From NCBI GenBank assembly GCA_030524125.1, contig JAUNHB010000017.1, positions 1 to 38,216 of the forward strand: a DNA stretch of 38,216 nucleotides, in the 5' to 3' direction. Below, piece by piece: positions 23,246 to 31,484 of this stretch. The notes beneath the pieces are model-generated. The model saw only the letters and a program-made list of their open reading frames with translations, was not told where the DNA came from and did no database searches. This DNA comes from Eubacteriales bacterium. GTDB lineage: Bacteria > Bacillota > Clostridia > Lachnospirales > Lachnospiraceae. Position 1 is the first letter of the stretch, and every line of letters starts with the position of its first letter. The translations under genes were made by a program, and so were the position numbers.

Positions 23246-25142
23246 AAGAAACTAAAATCACAGATACGCGGAACGTGCGGTCGGTCACATCAAATTTGAT
23301 CTGGCCGCCGTTTCTTTTTGCCAGCGCCCGGACGGATTCTGTGCCGATGCCGTAGCCGTCATGCTTGGTGGACAGATACCGTCCCTGATGCGTGCGCACC
23401 GGATGGGAATGGCTGTTTTCCACGCGGACGTAGAGCTTCCCGTCCTTCCAGCCTGCCTGCACGCGGATGAAGGGATGGCCGGAGGCGTCGTTCAGGGCGG
23501 CCTCGAAAGCGTTTTCCAGAAGATTGCCGAACAGGATGGACAGATCGGTGTCCCCCACGGGAATGCGGGCCGGGATCGGCGCGCTGACGGACAGGGAGAT
23601 GCTCCTGTCGCGGCACAGCCCCATATAATACTGGAGGATCGCGTCGACGGTCAGATTGCGGCACAGCACCGTGCGGCCGCTCTGGCTGTCGGCGCGGAGG
23701 TATTCGGCCAGGTAGTCGCGCATCTGGCCGTACTGTCCGTTTTCCAGATAGGCGGACAGCGTCTGCATATGATGGCGCTCGTCGTGCCGGATGCGGATCG
23801 TCTCGTCGATCTTCTCGGTCAGAGCCTGATAGTGAGCCTGCTGGATCGCGACCTGGCGGGTCAGCTGCCGCCGCTCCTCCATGAAAATGTAGCGGAAGGC
23901 GTACGCGGAGGCCAGATCCTTCCAGAAGGTGTAGAGGATGGCCAACAGGAGGACCGCCGTGCCCCATTCGGAAAACCAGCCGCCGTAGACCGGTTCAAAG
24001 GACGGGAGCAGGCAGTCCCACAAAAACGCCGTCCCGTAGAAGGAGGCTCCGCACAGCAGACAGAACGTCTCCGGATCCTGACGGCGCACGGCTCTGGCCG
24101 CAGTCCCGATCAGGTAGAGCGAGAGGGCGGCCTTGTAGAGCACGGAGAGGACGGAGAACACGTCCATGACGGGAACGGTCAGCAGCGGGGAGCACAGACC
24201 GTAGAGGCCGGCGAGGACGAGCATGGAAAGCGCCGTTCCCTGGCTGATCAGAGCCGTTCTGCGGCCGGCGGCGCACAGCCGGTTGTGGAGAAAGACCACA
24301 AGGAAGGAGACCAGATACCCGCACAGGAGCTCCAGCGTGTACCACGGAAAGATCGAAAGCTCAAAGAACGAATGGAGGATCGGGTAGGAGATGAAGCCTA
24401 CGGTCGCCGCGCACAGAAGAGAAAAGGGGAGCGCGTTCCTGCGCTTCATGCGAAGTCCCAGATACAAAAGTCCGAGAGCAATCAGGGAGGTCAGCACACA
24501 GGCGGACAGGCTAAGACCGATCCGGAGGTTCTGGTAGGTGAGCACCGCCGCGGGAGTGCCGAAGGCGGGCGGATAGACGAGACCGCTGTAATAGTGGGAG
24601 TAGTCGCTGACCGACAGGATCAGTCGGGTGTGTCCTCCGGAGACGAAGGTGACCAGCCGGCTCTGCGTCCGGGCCTCATAAGCGTCGGGGTCCGGATTTC
24701 CCACCTCCGCCGCCAGCGTGTCGTCCACATAGAGACGGCATGCGCTGAACACCTCCGGAAGCTCCAGCGCGTAGGTCTTTCCGGCGGGAAGATTAAGATA
24801 GAGCACATAGGTGGCGCTTCCGTGAGGGGCCCGGCGCTGTCCCATCCGGTCGAAGCGGACGGACTGGCCGATCTGCGTGTAGGTCAGATAATGGTCGGGA
24901 AGCCCTTCGTCAAAATCCTCCGGCGTCAGGAGACAGTCGGGATAGCAGGCCCATCCGGAGGTCAGAAAGCGTAAAGGACGGCGGTCCAGATCGTCCTGCG
25001 AAAGAATCAGGAGACCGTCTGCAGGCTGGATCGCACGCTGCGTGTATTTGTTGTCAAACAGATAGAGAAAAAGGAAGAGACAGGAGGCCGCCAGCACACA
25101 GAGCAGGAGGCGGACCGGTCTTTTTTTCAGCATCGTCTTCAT
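23232..25142 (-). CDS. 7TM GHKL sensor histidine kinase
   Basis: This 636-residue membrane kinase begins with one helix (about 5-25) and an outside beta-rich domain of about 190 residues (with ALELPEVFSACRLYVDD, like the jelly-roll sensors of 7TMR-DISM proteins). About seven hydrophobic helices follow (about 205-400), then a coiled linker, the phospho-His motif IRHDERHHMQTLSAYL and a GHKL ATPase with GNLLENAFEAAL and GYGIGTESVRALAKRNGG. It is the likely partner of the LytTR regulator in the same operon. The start at 25142 overlaps the stop of the surface-protein gene as ATGA and has AGGAGG 10 nt upstream. The gene order regulator, surface protein, kinase suggests that the surface protein takes part in signal input. 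Confidence 0.9.
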   Translation of the reverse strand: MKTMLKKRPVRLLLCVLAASCLFLFLYLFDNKYTQRAIQPADGLLILSQDDLDRRPLRFLTSGWACYPDCLLTPEDFDEGLPDHYLTYTQIGQSVRFDRMGQRRAPHGSATYVLYLNLPAGKTYALELPEVFSACRLYVDDTLAAEVGNPDPDAYEARTQSRLVTFVSGGHTRLILSVSDYSHYYSGLVYPPAFGTPAAVLTYQNLRIGLSLSACVLTSLIALGLLYLGLRMKRRNALPFSLLCAATVGFISYPILHSFFELSIFPWYTLELLCGYLVSFLVVFLHNRLCAAGRRTALISQGTALSMLVLAGLYGLCSPLLTVPVMDVFSVLSVLYKAALSLYLIGTAARAVRRQDPETFCLLCGASFYGTAFLWDCLLPSFEPVYGGWFSEWGTAVLLLAILYTFWKDLASAYAFRYIFMEERRQLTRQVAIQQAHYQALTEKIDETIRIRHDERHHMQTLSAYLENGQYGQMRDYLAEYLRADSQSGRTVLCRNLTVDAILQYYMGLCRDRSISLSVSAPIPARIPVGDTDLSILFGNLLENAFEAALNDASGHPFIRVQAGWKDGKLYVRVENSHSHPVRTHQGRYLSTKHDGYGIGTESVRALAKRNGGQIKFDVTDRTFRVSVILVSSNTV

Positions 25143-27133
25143 CGGGTCTCGCACCTCCTGCGGCGGATGAAACAAAGCGCTCCTGCGGCGGTCACAGCCA
25201 GAAGCCCCAAAAGAGCGGAAGCGACGGCAAAGGCCGACAGGCCGTGGGAGACGCCGCCCGGCCGCGCGCCGCCGGACAGGGACGGGGAGCTTCCGGACAC
25301 GACGCCGGAGGAGCCGGAACCTGCGGATAAGGAGAGCTCCTGCGTCACACAGAACGTTCCGCCTCTGTGGACGGTAAACGTAAGGAGTCCGCTTTCCGCA
25401 TCATAGGAGCCCTCCGATAAAAGCTCCCCCTCCTCGTCCGTCAGGAAGAACGATCCGTCCGGGTCGGAGGCGGCATAAGGCAGCGTCAGGAGCGTGTCGG
25501 GAAGGGACGCGGCCTCCGCCCCGTTTTTCTGTACAGAGACAGACAGGGAGGAGAGGCCGTCCCAGAGGATCCGCACATCCAGCCGGTCCTGATCCCCCAC
25601 GTCCAGAAGGTCCAGCGCCTCCGGTGAGAGGGTCATCTGGACGCCGTGCTTGGAAAAGACGGCAGAGCCGCCGCTGCTCTCGCGCATAAGGCGGAGCCGT
25701 ACGCCGTAGAGGGTGTCGCCGTCTTCGGTGAAGGACTCCATGACGGGGGAGGAGCCGTCTGCATTCGCCGCGCCGCTGTCTGCCTGGGAGGAGTCTCCTG
25801 CGTCCGACGCGCCGCTGTCTGTCTGCGAGGAGCCGCCTGCATCCGCTCCTGACGAGCTGCCCGTCTGGGACGAGCCGCCCGCACTTCCGGAGCCGGTTCC
25901 TTCGGAAGTTCCGACGTCTCCTGATGAGCCGGAGCCGTCTCCGGGATCGGGCTCCCCGTCCGGTTTCTGGCCGTCCGAGCCAAGGCTTCCGCCGCCGGAG
26001 TCTCCCGGATCCGGGGAAGGCTGCACCGTGTCGCCCGGCGTGTTTCCGGACGATCCGCCTCCGTCCCGGTCGCCGCCGATGGTGGCCGACTCGTACTGCT
26101 CCCCGAGATCCCGGATCATGACGATGGCAGAGAGAGCGTCGCCGGACCGGAACCGGAAATAATAGTACCGGCCCTGCGTCAGAGAGCTCCGGTAAATCTT
26201 CAGAAACGGAAGTGAAAGATTTTCACCGCCGTCCGGATAGACCTCCCACCGGGCGGAAGTGAGCTGCTCGTCGGAGAGAGACGCGTCGCTCTCTGTATAC
26301 AGAAGCGACGCGGACCCGGACGGGAAGGAGAGCGTCTCCACGACGAACGCGCTGTTGGTCACGTTTTGGATCCAGAGCTCGAAATCTTCCGGGCGGGTGA
26401 TCTTGACGGGGACGCGGATCACGGCGAGATCGTCGGGGAGCGAGAAGCTCAGCGTATTCTTTTCCTCGGAAAGCTTCATGCGGATCACGATCTCATACTC
26501 GCCGGGAGCGTAAAGATCGACGCCGTCCGTATCGAAGATGTCCACATCGAGCGCGGCGGCCACGCCGTCCGCCGTGAGGCCGTACACCGACTTCAGGACG
26601 CTTTGCAGGGAGCGAAGCTCCCTCTCCCAGACTTCGGTGTCGCCGGGAGCCAGCAGGAGGCCAGACGTGCAGAGCCCCACGTTGACAAGGGAGGCGACGG
26701 CATACGTCTCTTCGGCGGAGCGCACGGTGCAGGGAACGACGATCTTGGTCAACACGCCGTCCGCAAAGACGCAGCCTGCGGGCGCGCAGAGCTGTCCGGT
26801 CATCTCGTACTCTCCGGGAACGGAGGGGTCGATGTCGGGCACGGTCCACTCTACGGAGAGCTCCGTCTCATATTCCGTCCCGTCCATGGACACGAAGCCG
26901 GTCACAGGCTCGATCACACTCTGGTAATATTCCAGATATGCGGCCACCTCCCCGGCGCTTTCGTCGGAATAGAAGACGACGGCGGGAATATCGGCGAGGA
27001 CGGACGCGTTTTTCACTCCGGTGACGACGCCTCCGGACAGCTCCATCTGCGCGGCCTCCGCGAAGAGCGGACAGAGCAAAAGCCCGATCAGCAGGGCCGG
27101 AAGAAGTCGTTTTAAACCGTATCTTTTGTTCAT
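25139..27133 (-). CDS. Membrane-anchored surface protein with Ig-like domains
   Basis: This 664-residue protein has a signal peptide (about 1-27, cleavage near AEA-A), beta-rich extracellular modules, a long Gly/Ser/Asp/Pro linker (about 350-465) with repeats of the type GSSQTDSGASDAGDSSQADSG, a second folded part, and a C-terminal helix (about 634-658) followed by RRRR. The segment VEWTVPDIDPSVPGEYEMTGQL looks like a Big_4-type Ig-like domain (W and G-x-Y positions). There is no LPxTG motif, so anchoring is by the helix. The gene lies between the LytTR regulator and the 7TM kinase, with its ribosome binding site overlapping the regulator stop. It may be a co-sensor or a ligand-binding partner of the kinase. 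No enzyme motif was seen. Confidence 0.8.
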   Translation of the reverse strand: MNKRYGLKRLLPALLIGLLLCPLFAEAAQMELSGGVVTGVKNASVLADIPAVVFYSDESAGEVAAYLEYYQSVIEPVTGFVSMDGTEYETELSVEWTVPDIDPSVPGEYEMTGQLCAPAGCVFADGVLTKIVVPCTVRSAEETYAVASLVNVGLCTSGLLLAPGDTEVWERELRSLQSVLKSVYGLTADGVAAALDVDIFDTDGVDLYAPGEYEIVIRMKLSEEKNTLSFSLPDDLAVIRVPVKITRPEDFELWIQNVTNSAFVVETLSFPSGSASLLYTESDASLSDEQLTSARWEVYPDGGENLSLPFLKIYRSSLTQGRYYYFRFRSGDALSAIVMIRDLGEQYESATIGGDRDGGGSSGNTPGDTVQPSPDPGDSGGGSLGSDGQKPDGEPDPGDGSGSSGDVGTSEGTGSGSAGGSSQTGSSSGADAGGSSQTDSGASDAGDSSQADSGAANADGSSPVMESFTEDGDTLYGVRLRLMRESSGGSAVFSKHGVQMTLSPEALDLLDVGDQDRLDVRILWDGLSSLSVSVQKNGAEAASLPDTLLTLPYAASDPDGSFFLTDEEGELLSEGSYDAESGLLTFTVHRGGTFCVTQELSLSAGSGSSGVVSGSSPSLSGGARPGGVSHGLSAFAVASALLGLLAVTAAGALCFIRRRRCETR

Positions 27134-27149
27134 GATCTGTATGCTCCTC

Positions 27150-27869
27150 CTATATCATGTGTTCAAACTGAAAATCGATGAAGGCGTCTCTGACCGCTCC
27201 GTACAGCCGGCGGCTGATGGGGAGAAGCTCCCCGTTGTCCATCAGAAAGCTGTCCTCCCGAAGCTCTCTGACGTGAAAGAGGTTGACGACGACGCCTCTG
27301 GCGCAGGAGAGAAAACGGAAGTCCCGGAGAAGCGGCTCCACGGTCTGCGAGAACGTATGCCGGGCGGAGAGATTCAGAGAGCCGTCCTGAAAATGGAGTT
27401 CGATGTGATTTCCTACCGACAGGATATAGCGGATCCTGCCGTAAGGGATTTCCCGGGTCTTTTTTCCGACGGTCACTGTGAGACGGCGCCTCTCCAGCAC
27501 CAGCGAGCGGGCGCACTCCCTGACGACGGCCATGACGCTTTCCCGGGTGGGAGGCTTCCGAAGATAGCGGAGCGCCCGCACCTCGTAGCCCTCGTAGACA
27601 AATTCGTCGCTGCTCGTCAAAAAGACGATGGCAAGCTCCGGATCCAGTTCCCGGAGCCGCCGCCCCGCCTCCATGCCGTTCTGGCCGTTCATATAAATAT
27701 CCAGAAAGCACAGATCGAAAAGCTCCGGCTCAAACACGGAGAGAAATTCCTCTGCGCTCTCATATTCTGAGACTTGAAAGACGAGTCCCGTCGGCTCCAG
27801 CGCCTCCTGAAGAAGCGAAAGGAGACCGGCGCGGTCCGTCTGTTCGTCGTCCACGATCGCTATGTTCAT
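27150..27869 (-). CDS. LytTR-type response regulator
   Basis: This 239-residue regulator has a receiver domain (about 1-120; D7-D8, phospho-acceptor D57 in LCFLDIYMNG, K107 in LRKPP) and a LytTR DNA-binding domain (about 135-235) with IPYGRIRYILSVGNHIELHF and FLSCARGVVVNLFHVREL. The start at 27869 is preferred over the MIIR start 12 nt upstream, because the AAAGGA sequence would touch that codon. It is the first gene of the minus-strand operon with the surface protein and the kinase. LytTR-like half-sites lie in the divergent region in front of luxR, so it probably controls that gene and perhaps its own operon. Confidence 0.93.
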   Translation of the reverse strand: MNIAIVDDEQTDRAGLLSLLQEALEPTGLVFQVSEYESAEEFLSVFEPELFDLCFLDIYMNGQNGMEAGRRLRELDPELAIVFLTSSDEFVYEGYEVRALRYLRKPPTRESVMAVVRECARSLVLERRRLTVTVGKKTREIPYGRIRYILSVGNHIELHFQDGSLNLSARHTFSQTVEPLLRDFRFLSCARGVVVNLFHVRELREDSFLMDNGELLPISRRLYGAVRDAFIDFQFEHMI

Positions 27870-27905
27870 TCGTATGATCATCCTTTGGAAAATAAACTTT
27901 TCTCC

Positions 27906-27934
27906 AGTATAGCACAGCGGAAAAAACTTATCCA
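27906..27934 (-). promoter_or_regulatory. Promoter of the LytTR operon
   Basis: On the minus strand, TGC-TATACT forms an extended -10 (27906-27914) with TGGATA (27929-27934) 17 bp upstream as a weak -35. It is oriented toward the LytTR gene. Confidence 0.55.
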
Positions 27935-27971
27935 GAACCATTTCCATGGAAAAAGAAAGGGCAGGCCCGCG

Positions 27972-28042
27972 CCGCCGTTTGTCCAACTCTGCCCGCCGTT
28001 TGCCGAACCTTCGTTGCGATTTGCTTCCGGGAAGAGTATAAA
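27972..28042 (+). promoter_or_regulatory. LytTR-like direct repeats and luxR promoter
   Basis: CCGCCGTTTGTCCAAC (27972-27987) and CCGCCGTTTGCCGAAC (27993-28008) repeat at exactly 21 bp. The embedded 9-mers GCCGTTTGT and GCCGTTTGC match the LytTR consensus [TA][AC][CA]GTTN[AG][TG] at 8 and 7 of 9 positions, with a 12-bp gap. TTGCGA (28014-28019), a 17-bp spacer and TATAAA (28037-28042) follow directly. This is the usual layout of a LytTR-activated promoter. Confidence 0.65.
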
Positions 28043-28065
28043 AGAAGCATGAGGGCGGGAAATTC

Positions 28066-30474
28066 ATGACACGAATGAAAAATGGAGAAGAAATCCATAT
28101 TGAAAATCACAGTCTGGCGGACCGGGTCCGCCGGGATCTGAAAAAATACGATATGATCTATATGCAGGCGCCTCTCGGCTGGGGGAAGCACACGTTTCTC
28201 GCGGATTTTTCGCGGAAACATCCGGAGCTGAACATCTGCCTGCTGGAGCCGGGGAGCGTCCGGGAGCGCCTCGGGGATCCGGCCGCGTCCGGAAGCCTTG
28301 TGATCGTCCCGAGGCTGGAGCCGCTTCTGCTCTCCGGAGAGTGGAAGCTTCTGTGGCAGAGGATCGCCGCGCGGGACCGGCGGGAGAAATATATCCTGGC
28401 CGCGTCGGTGGATCTGCCGGAGGAGCTTCTGGCTTTCCGGGTGTCCGGAAGCCTGATCTCCTACGGCGTCCGGGAGCTCCGGCCCGACAGCGGGGAGATC
28501 CGGGCTTATTTTGAGCAGAAGGACATCCGGCTGAGGGAAGGGGAGCTTCTCCGGATCGAGCGGGACTTCCATAATATGCCGCTTTGCGTCTATCTGCTGG
28601 AAAATCCGCTGCGCATGTCGGAGAACGGGTACAGCCGGAAGGTGCGGGAGCAGTGTTTCGAGGACGTCTATTCCTGGATCGACGTGACCTTTTTCCGAGG
28701 CTTCCGGGTGGAGGATCAGAACGCGCTCGTCTGCCTCAGCTGCTTTGAGGAACTGACCGAGGAGCTGGTCTGGACGGTCCTCGATCTGCCGGTGGAGCAG
28801 GCCGCGGGGCTTCTGCGCCGGGTTACCGCCAGAGGCAGCGTGCTGGAGAGCGACGGGCGCGGGAGATGGCGCTTCACGGAGCTGTTCCGGCGCTTCTTAA
28901 ACCGGCTCGTGCACAAATACACGGACTCGGAGACGATGCGGACCATCTACCGCAGGGCGGCGGATCACTGCGAGAGAAAGGGACAGTACAAGGAGGCGCT
29001 CCGGTTTGCCGGGCTTCTGGAGGACCGGGACCGCATGGTCCGCAATATGGAGCGGATCCTGTCCGGAGAGATGGGATACGACAGTTTTCTGGCGCTGGAG
29101 GAATATTTCCTGCGCCTGCCCGGGGAATATGTGCGGGATTTCTGCCCGGAGCTGGCGGCCACGGGAGCCTTGCTGGAGGCGCTCGGAGGAAGCCTTCCGG
29201 GCTATCGGAAATACGAGCGCCTGCTCCAGATCCGGAAGGACGGGCAGGAGGATCCTGAGGAGAGGGAGCGGCTCGGCCGCAGGCTCTTCCGCCTGCGCAT
29301 GATCCGTCCGGGAGGGATCACGCCGGAGGCGTTAAAGACGTATCTTGAGGAGCTGGAGGCGGACGCTCCTTCGTACAGAGGCGCCCTGATGGACGGCATT
29401 CCGGGAAATTTCCGGCCCGGAGGAGTATCGCTGCTCCACGGGGACCGGGATTACTGCGCGTTTTTCATGGACGGCGCGGACGGCTCCGGACTTTCGGGAC
29501 GGGCGGGAGAGACGTTCGGCGGAGCGGACGCCGCGGCCGGGCTTTTGCTCCGGGCGGAGGTGAGCTATGAGAGGAACCGGCTCGACGAGACGCTGGACCT
29601 GCTCTCGGAGAGCCTCCGCCGGGCGCGCGAGAGCGGAAGCAGGCGGATCCGCCTGCTCTGCGGGCTCAAACTGTCCGAGCTTCTGATCGCGAGGAATCAG
29701 GCCGACAGCGCGGAGACGTTCCTTCTGGAGCGTCAGGACGACGAGCATCCGGCGGAGGCGCTGTGGGAACAGGACGCGGCGGCGCACCGGATCCAGTACG
29801 CGCTGCTGAAAAGCGACGAGGCGGCCGTGGAGACATGGATGCGGGAGCGCGCGCCCGACGAGGGCGGACGGTTCTATACGACCTGCTGCTACCAGTATCT
29901 GATGAAGGCGAAGGCCTATATCTGGCAGGAGAATTATGTGCTGGCGCGGATGCTCCTTCAGTCCCTTCTGGAGTTCTCCGGGCAGTACGGCATGTATTAC
30001 CTCGGCATCCAGACCCGGATCCTGAAGGCGGTCGTCTACTACCGGGAGAAAAACGAGCAGTGGCGGGAGGAGCTTTCGGAGGCGCTGGAGAGAGGGCGGC
30101 GTACCGGGTTTGTCCGGGTGTTCGCCGACGAGGGGGACGCGCTCTACGAGCCGCTGGCAGAGCTTTTCGGAGGCCGGGAGGCGAGAAATCTCGAAAAGTA
30201 CAGAAAGGACGTGCTGACGGCGGTGCGCGCGCAGGCGCTTCTCTACCCCGGCTATCTGAGGCGGAAGCGGGCCGTGAAGACGGACAGCTTCACCGTCCAC
30301 GAAAAAGATGTGCTCCGCCTTCTGGCGCTGGGCGAGAAGAACGCGGAGATCGCCAGAGCGCTGTGCGTCTCGGAAAACACGGTCAAATACCATCTGAAGA
30401 ACATTTATCAGAAGTTGGGCGCCAAAAACCGCAGTCAGGCCATCAACCTGATCACCGAATATCATCTGCTGTGA
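28066..30474 (+). CDS. MalT-like LuxR family transcriptional regulator
   Basis: This 802-residue cytoplasmic regulator has a MalT/LAL-like plan: an N-terminal P-loop region with APLGWGKHTF (35-44, close to a Walker A), a long helical repeat region rich in Leu/Arg/Glu like TPR-type sensor arms, and a C-terminal LuxR helix-turn-helix (about 741-802) with HEKDVLRLLALGEKNAEIARALCVSENTVKYHLKNI. The Walker A is atypical (GWGKHT), so ATP binding is uncertain. The ribosome binding site is poor; a 6-codon open frame (28049-28069) overlaps the start as ATGA. Its promoter carries LytTR-like sites, and it precedes the coiled-coil/AAA+/surface gene set, so it is the probable local activator. A terminator follows. 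Confidence 0.9.
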   Translation: MTRMKNGEEIHIENHSLADRVRRDLKKYDMIYMQAPLGWGKHTFLADFSRKHPELNICLLEPGSVRERLGDPAASGSLVIVPRLEPLLLSGEWKLLWQRIAARDRREKYILAASVDLPEELLAFRVSGSLISYGVRELRPDSGEIRAYFEQKDIRLREGELLRIERDFHNMPLCVYLLENPLRMSENGYSRKVREQCFEDVYSWIDVTFFRGFRVEDQNALVCLSCFEELTEELVWTVLDLPVEQAAGLLRRVTARGSVLESDGRGRWRFTELFRRFLNRLVHKYTDSETMRTIYRRAADHCERKGQYKEALRFAGLLEDRDRMVRNMERILSGEMGYDSFLALEEYFLRLPGEYVRDFCPELAATGALLEALGGSLPGYRKYERLLQIRKDGQEDPEERERLGRRLFRLRMIRPGGITPEALKTYLEELEADAPSYRGALMDGIPGNFRPGGVSLLHGDRDYCAFFMDGADGSGLSGRAGETFGGADAAAGLLLRAEVSYERNRLDETLDLLSESLRRARESGSRRIRLLCGLKLSELLIARNQADSAETFLLERQDDEHPAEALWEQDAAAHRIQYALLKSDEAAVETWMRERAPDEGGRFYTTCCYQYLMKAKAYIWQENYVLARMLLQSLLEFSGQYGMYYLGIQTRILKAVVYYREKNEQWREELSEALERGRRTGFVRVFADEGDALYEPLAELFGGREARNLEKYRKDVLTAVRAQALLYPGYLRRKRAVKTDSFTVHEKDVLRLLALGEKNAEIARALCVSENTVKYHLKNIYQKLGAKNRSQAINLITEYHLL

Positions 30475-30521
30475 GGCAGGGAGAAGACTACCCGTTCGGG
30501 CAGTGCGCTCCCTGCCTTTTT
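30475..30521 (+). terminator. Terminator after luxR
   Basis: GGCAGGGAG (30475-30483) pairs with CTCCCTGCC (30508-30516), followed by TTTTT (30517-30521). An inner hairpin, CCCGTTCGGG, lies at 30491-30500. It separates luxR from the next operon. Confidence 0.88.
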
Positions 30522-30578
30522 GTGGGAGAATCTAGGGTAGAATAGACTGAGTATGTCACGGGATCCGGAGGTGAGCGG

Positions 30579-31484
30579 ATGGCAGACAGAGAAGCGCTTC
30601 AGAGCGGCGAATACCAGAAGGAGCAGGAGCGGCGGCTGGAGAGAGAAAAATACAAGGATTTCCGGGAGACCATGGACCGGCTGACGGCGGCGAGCCATGT
30701 GACGGTGGATTATTTCGCGCGTCACGAGAAGATCGAGGGCTATTACGAGAGCCAGATGACCGGAAACCTGTTCGGCTGCGACCGTCTCATGAAGCAGGAC
30801 AATCTGTTCGGGACGCTGCAGCTTGGCTACAATCCCAACCGGGAGCGGGTCTTTTTGTTTGCAAACCTGAAGACGTCCCGGTACGATACGGTGGCCAGCC
30901 GCTACCAGAAGGAGATGAAGGAGTACCAGCAAAGGGCGCTCTTAAAGGGCGACAACGAGAACCGGGCCTACGTCTCCAAGAGGTGGGAGAACGCGGCGGT
31001 GCTGATCGAGAAGAAGGAGAACAAGCCGTGGACGGCCCGCTCGGTCCGCACGTATCTGTCCCGGGCCAACACCGAGGCCGTGCGAAAGACGATGCCGTTT
31101 TTCCAGACCGGGGAGGAGCGTAAGGAACGGCAGCAAAAGCAGCGCCGCAGAAAGGAGATCCAGGAGCAGATCCGCGCGCTTCGCGACCGGACGTCTCTTT
31201 CAATGGAGGAGGACCGGGCGCAGGCGGAGCGGGAGAGAAGCGAGGAGATCCGGGCGCTCCGGCGGGAGGCCGTGGAGGGACTTTCCAGGGAGCAGCTTCT
31301 GGAGGCCATCCTGATCCGGAAGGAGACGGCGGCAAAGCTTTTTTTGAGGCGCGTCAACTACGCCTACGATTTCCAGAAAAAGGACATCGAGCTTTATTAC
31401 AGAGAGCGGCGCAAGACGCTGGAGGAGACCTCGGCCAGAGAGGGCGCGGACGAGGATGAGGACAGACCGGAGGACAGAAGCTGA
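30579..31484 (+). CDS. Charged coiled-coil protein of unknown family
   Basis: I do not recognise this 301-residue protein. It has no signal peptide or membrane helix. The N-terminal half (about 1-165) looks folded and mixed (VTVDYFARHEKIEGYY, GNLFGCDRLMKQDNLFG, LGYNPNRERVFLFANLKT), and the second half (about 170-300) is almost wholly charged helix (ERKERQQKQRRRKEIQEQ and similar), likely a coiled coil, ending in an acidic tail. A very strong ribosome binding site, GGAGGTGA, lies 4 nt before the ATG. The end overlaps or touches the start of the AAA+ gene at 31484, so they form a translation unit. The pairing suggests an adaptor, scaffold or substrate of the ATPase. Confidence 0.75.
   Translation: MADREALQSGEYQKEQERRLEREKYKDFRETMDRLTAASHVTVDYFARHEKIEGYYESQMTGNLFGCDRLMKQDNLFGTLQLGYNPNRERVFLFANLKTSRYDTVASRYQKEMKEYQQRALLKGDNENRAYVSKRWENAAVLIEKKENKPWTARSVRTYLSRANTEAVRKTMPFFQTGEERKERQQKQRRRKEIQEQIRALRDRTSLSMEEDRAQAERERSEEIRALRREAVEGLSREQLLEAILIRKETAAKLFLRRVNYAYDFQKKDIELYYRERRKTLEETSAREGADEDEDRPEDRS

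Noticed and set aside
23361-24974. Plus-strand open frame of 537 codons
   Set aside because: Antisense shadow of the 7TM kinase gene.
25700-26090. Repetitive Gly/Ser/Asp-coding tract considered as a CRISPR-like or tandem repeat array
   Set aside because: The repeats are imperfect, in frame and code for a flexible linker; no constant repeat/spacer pattern.
25139-27133. Sortase-anchored (LPxTG) surface protein
   Set aside because: No LPxTG-like motif before the C-terminal helix; anchoring by the helix is simpler.
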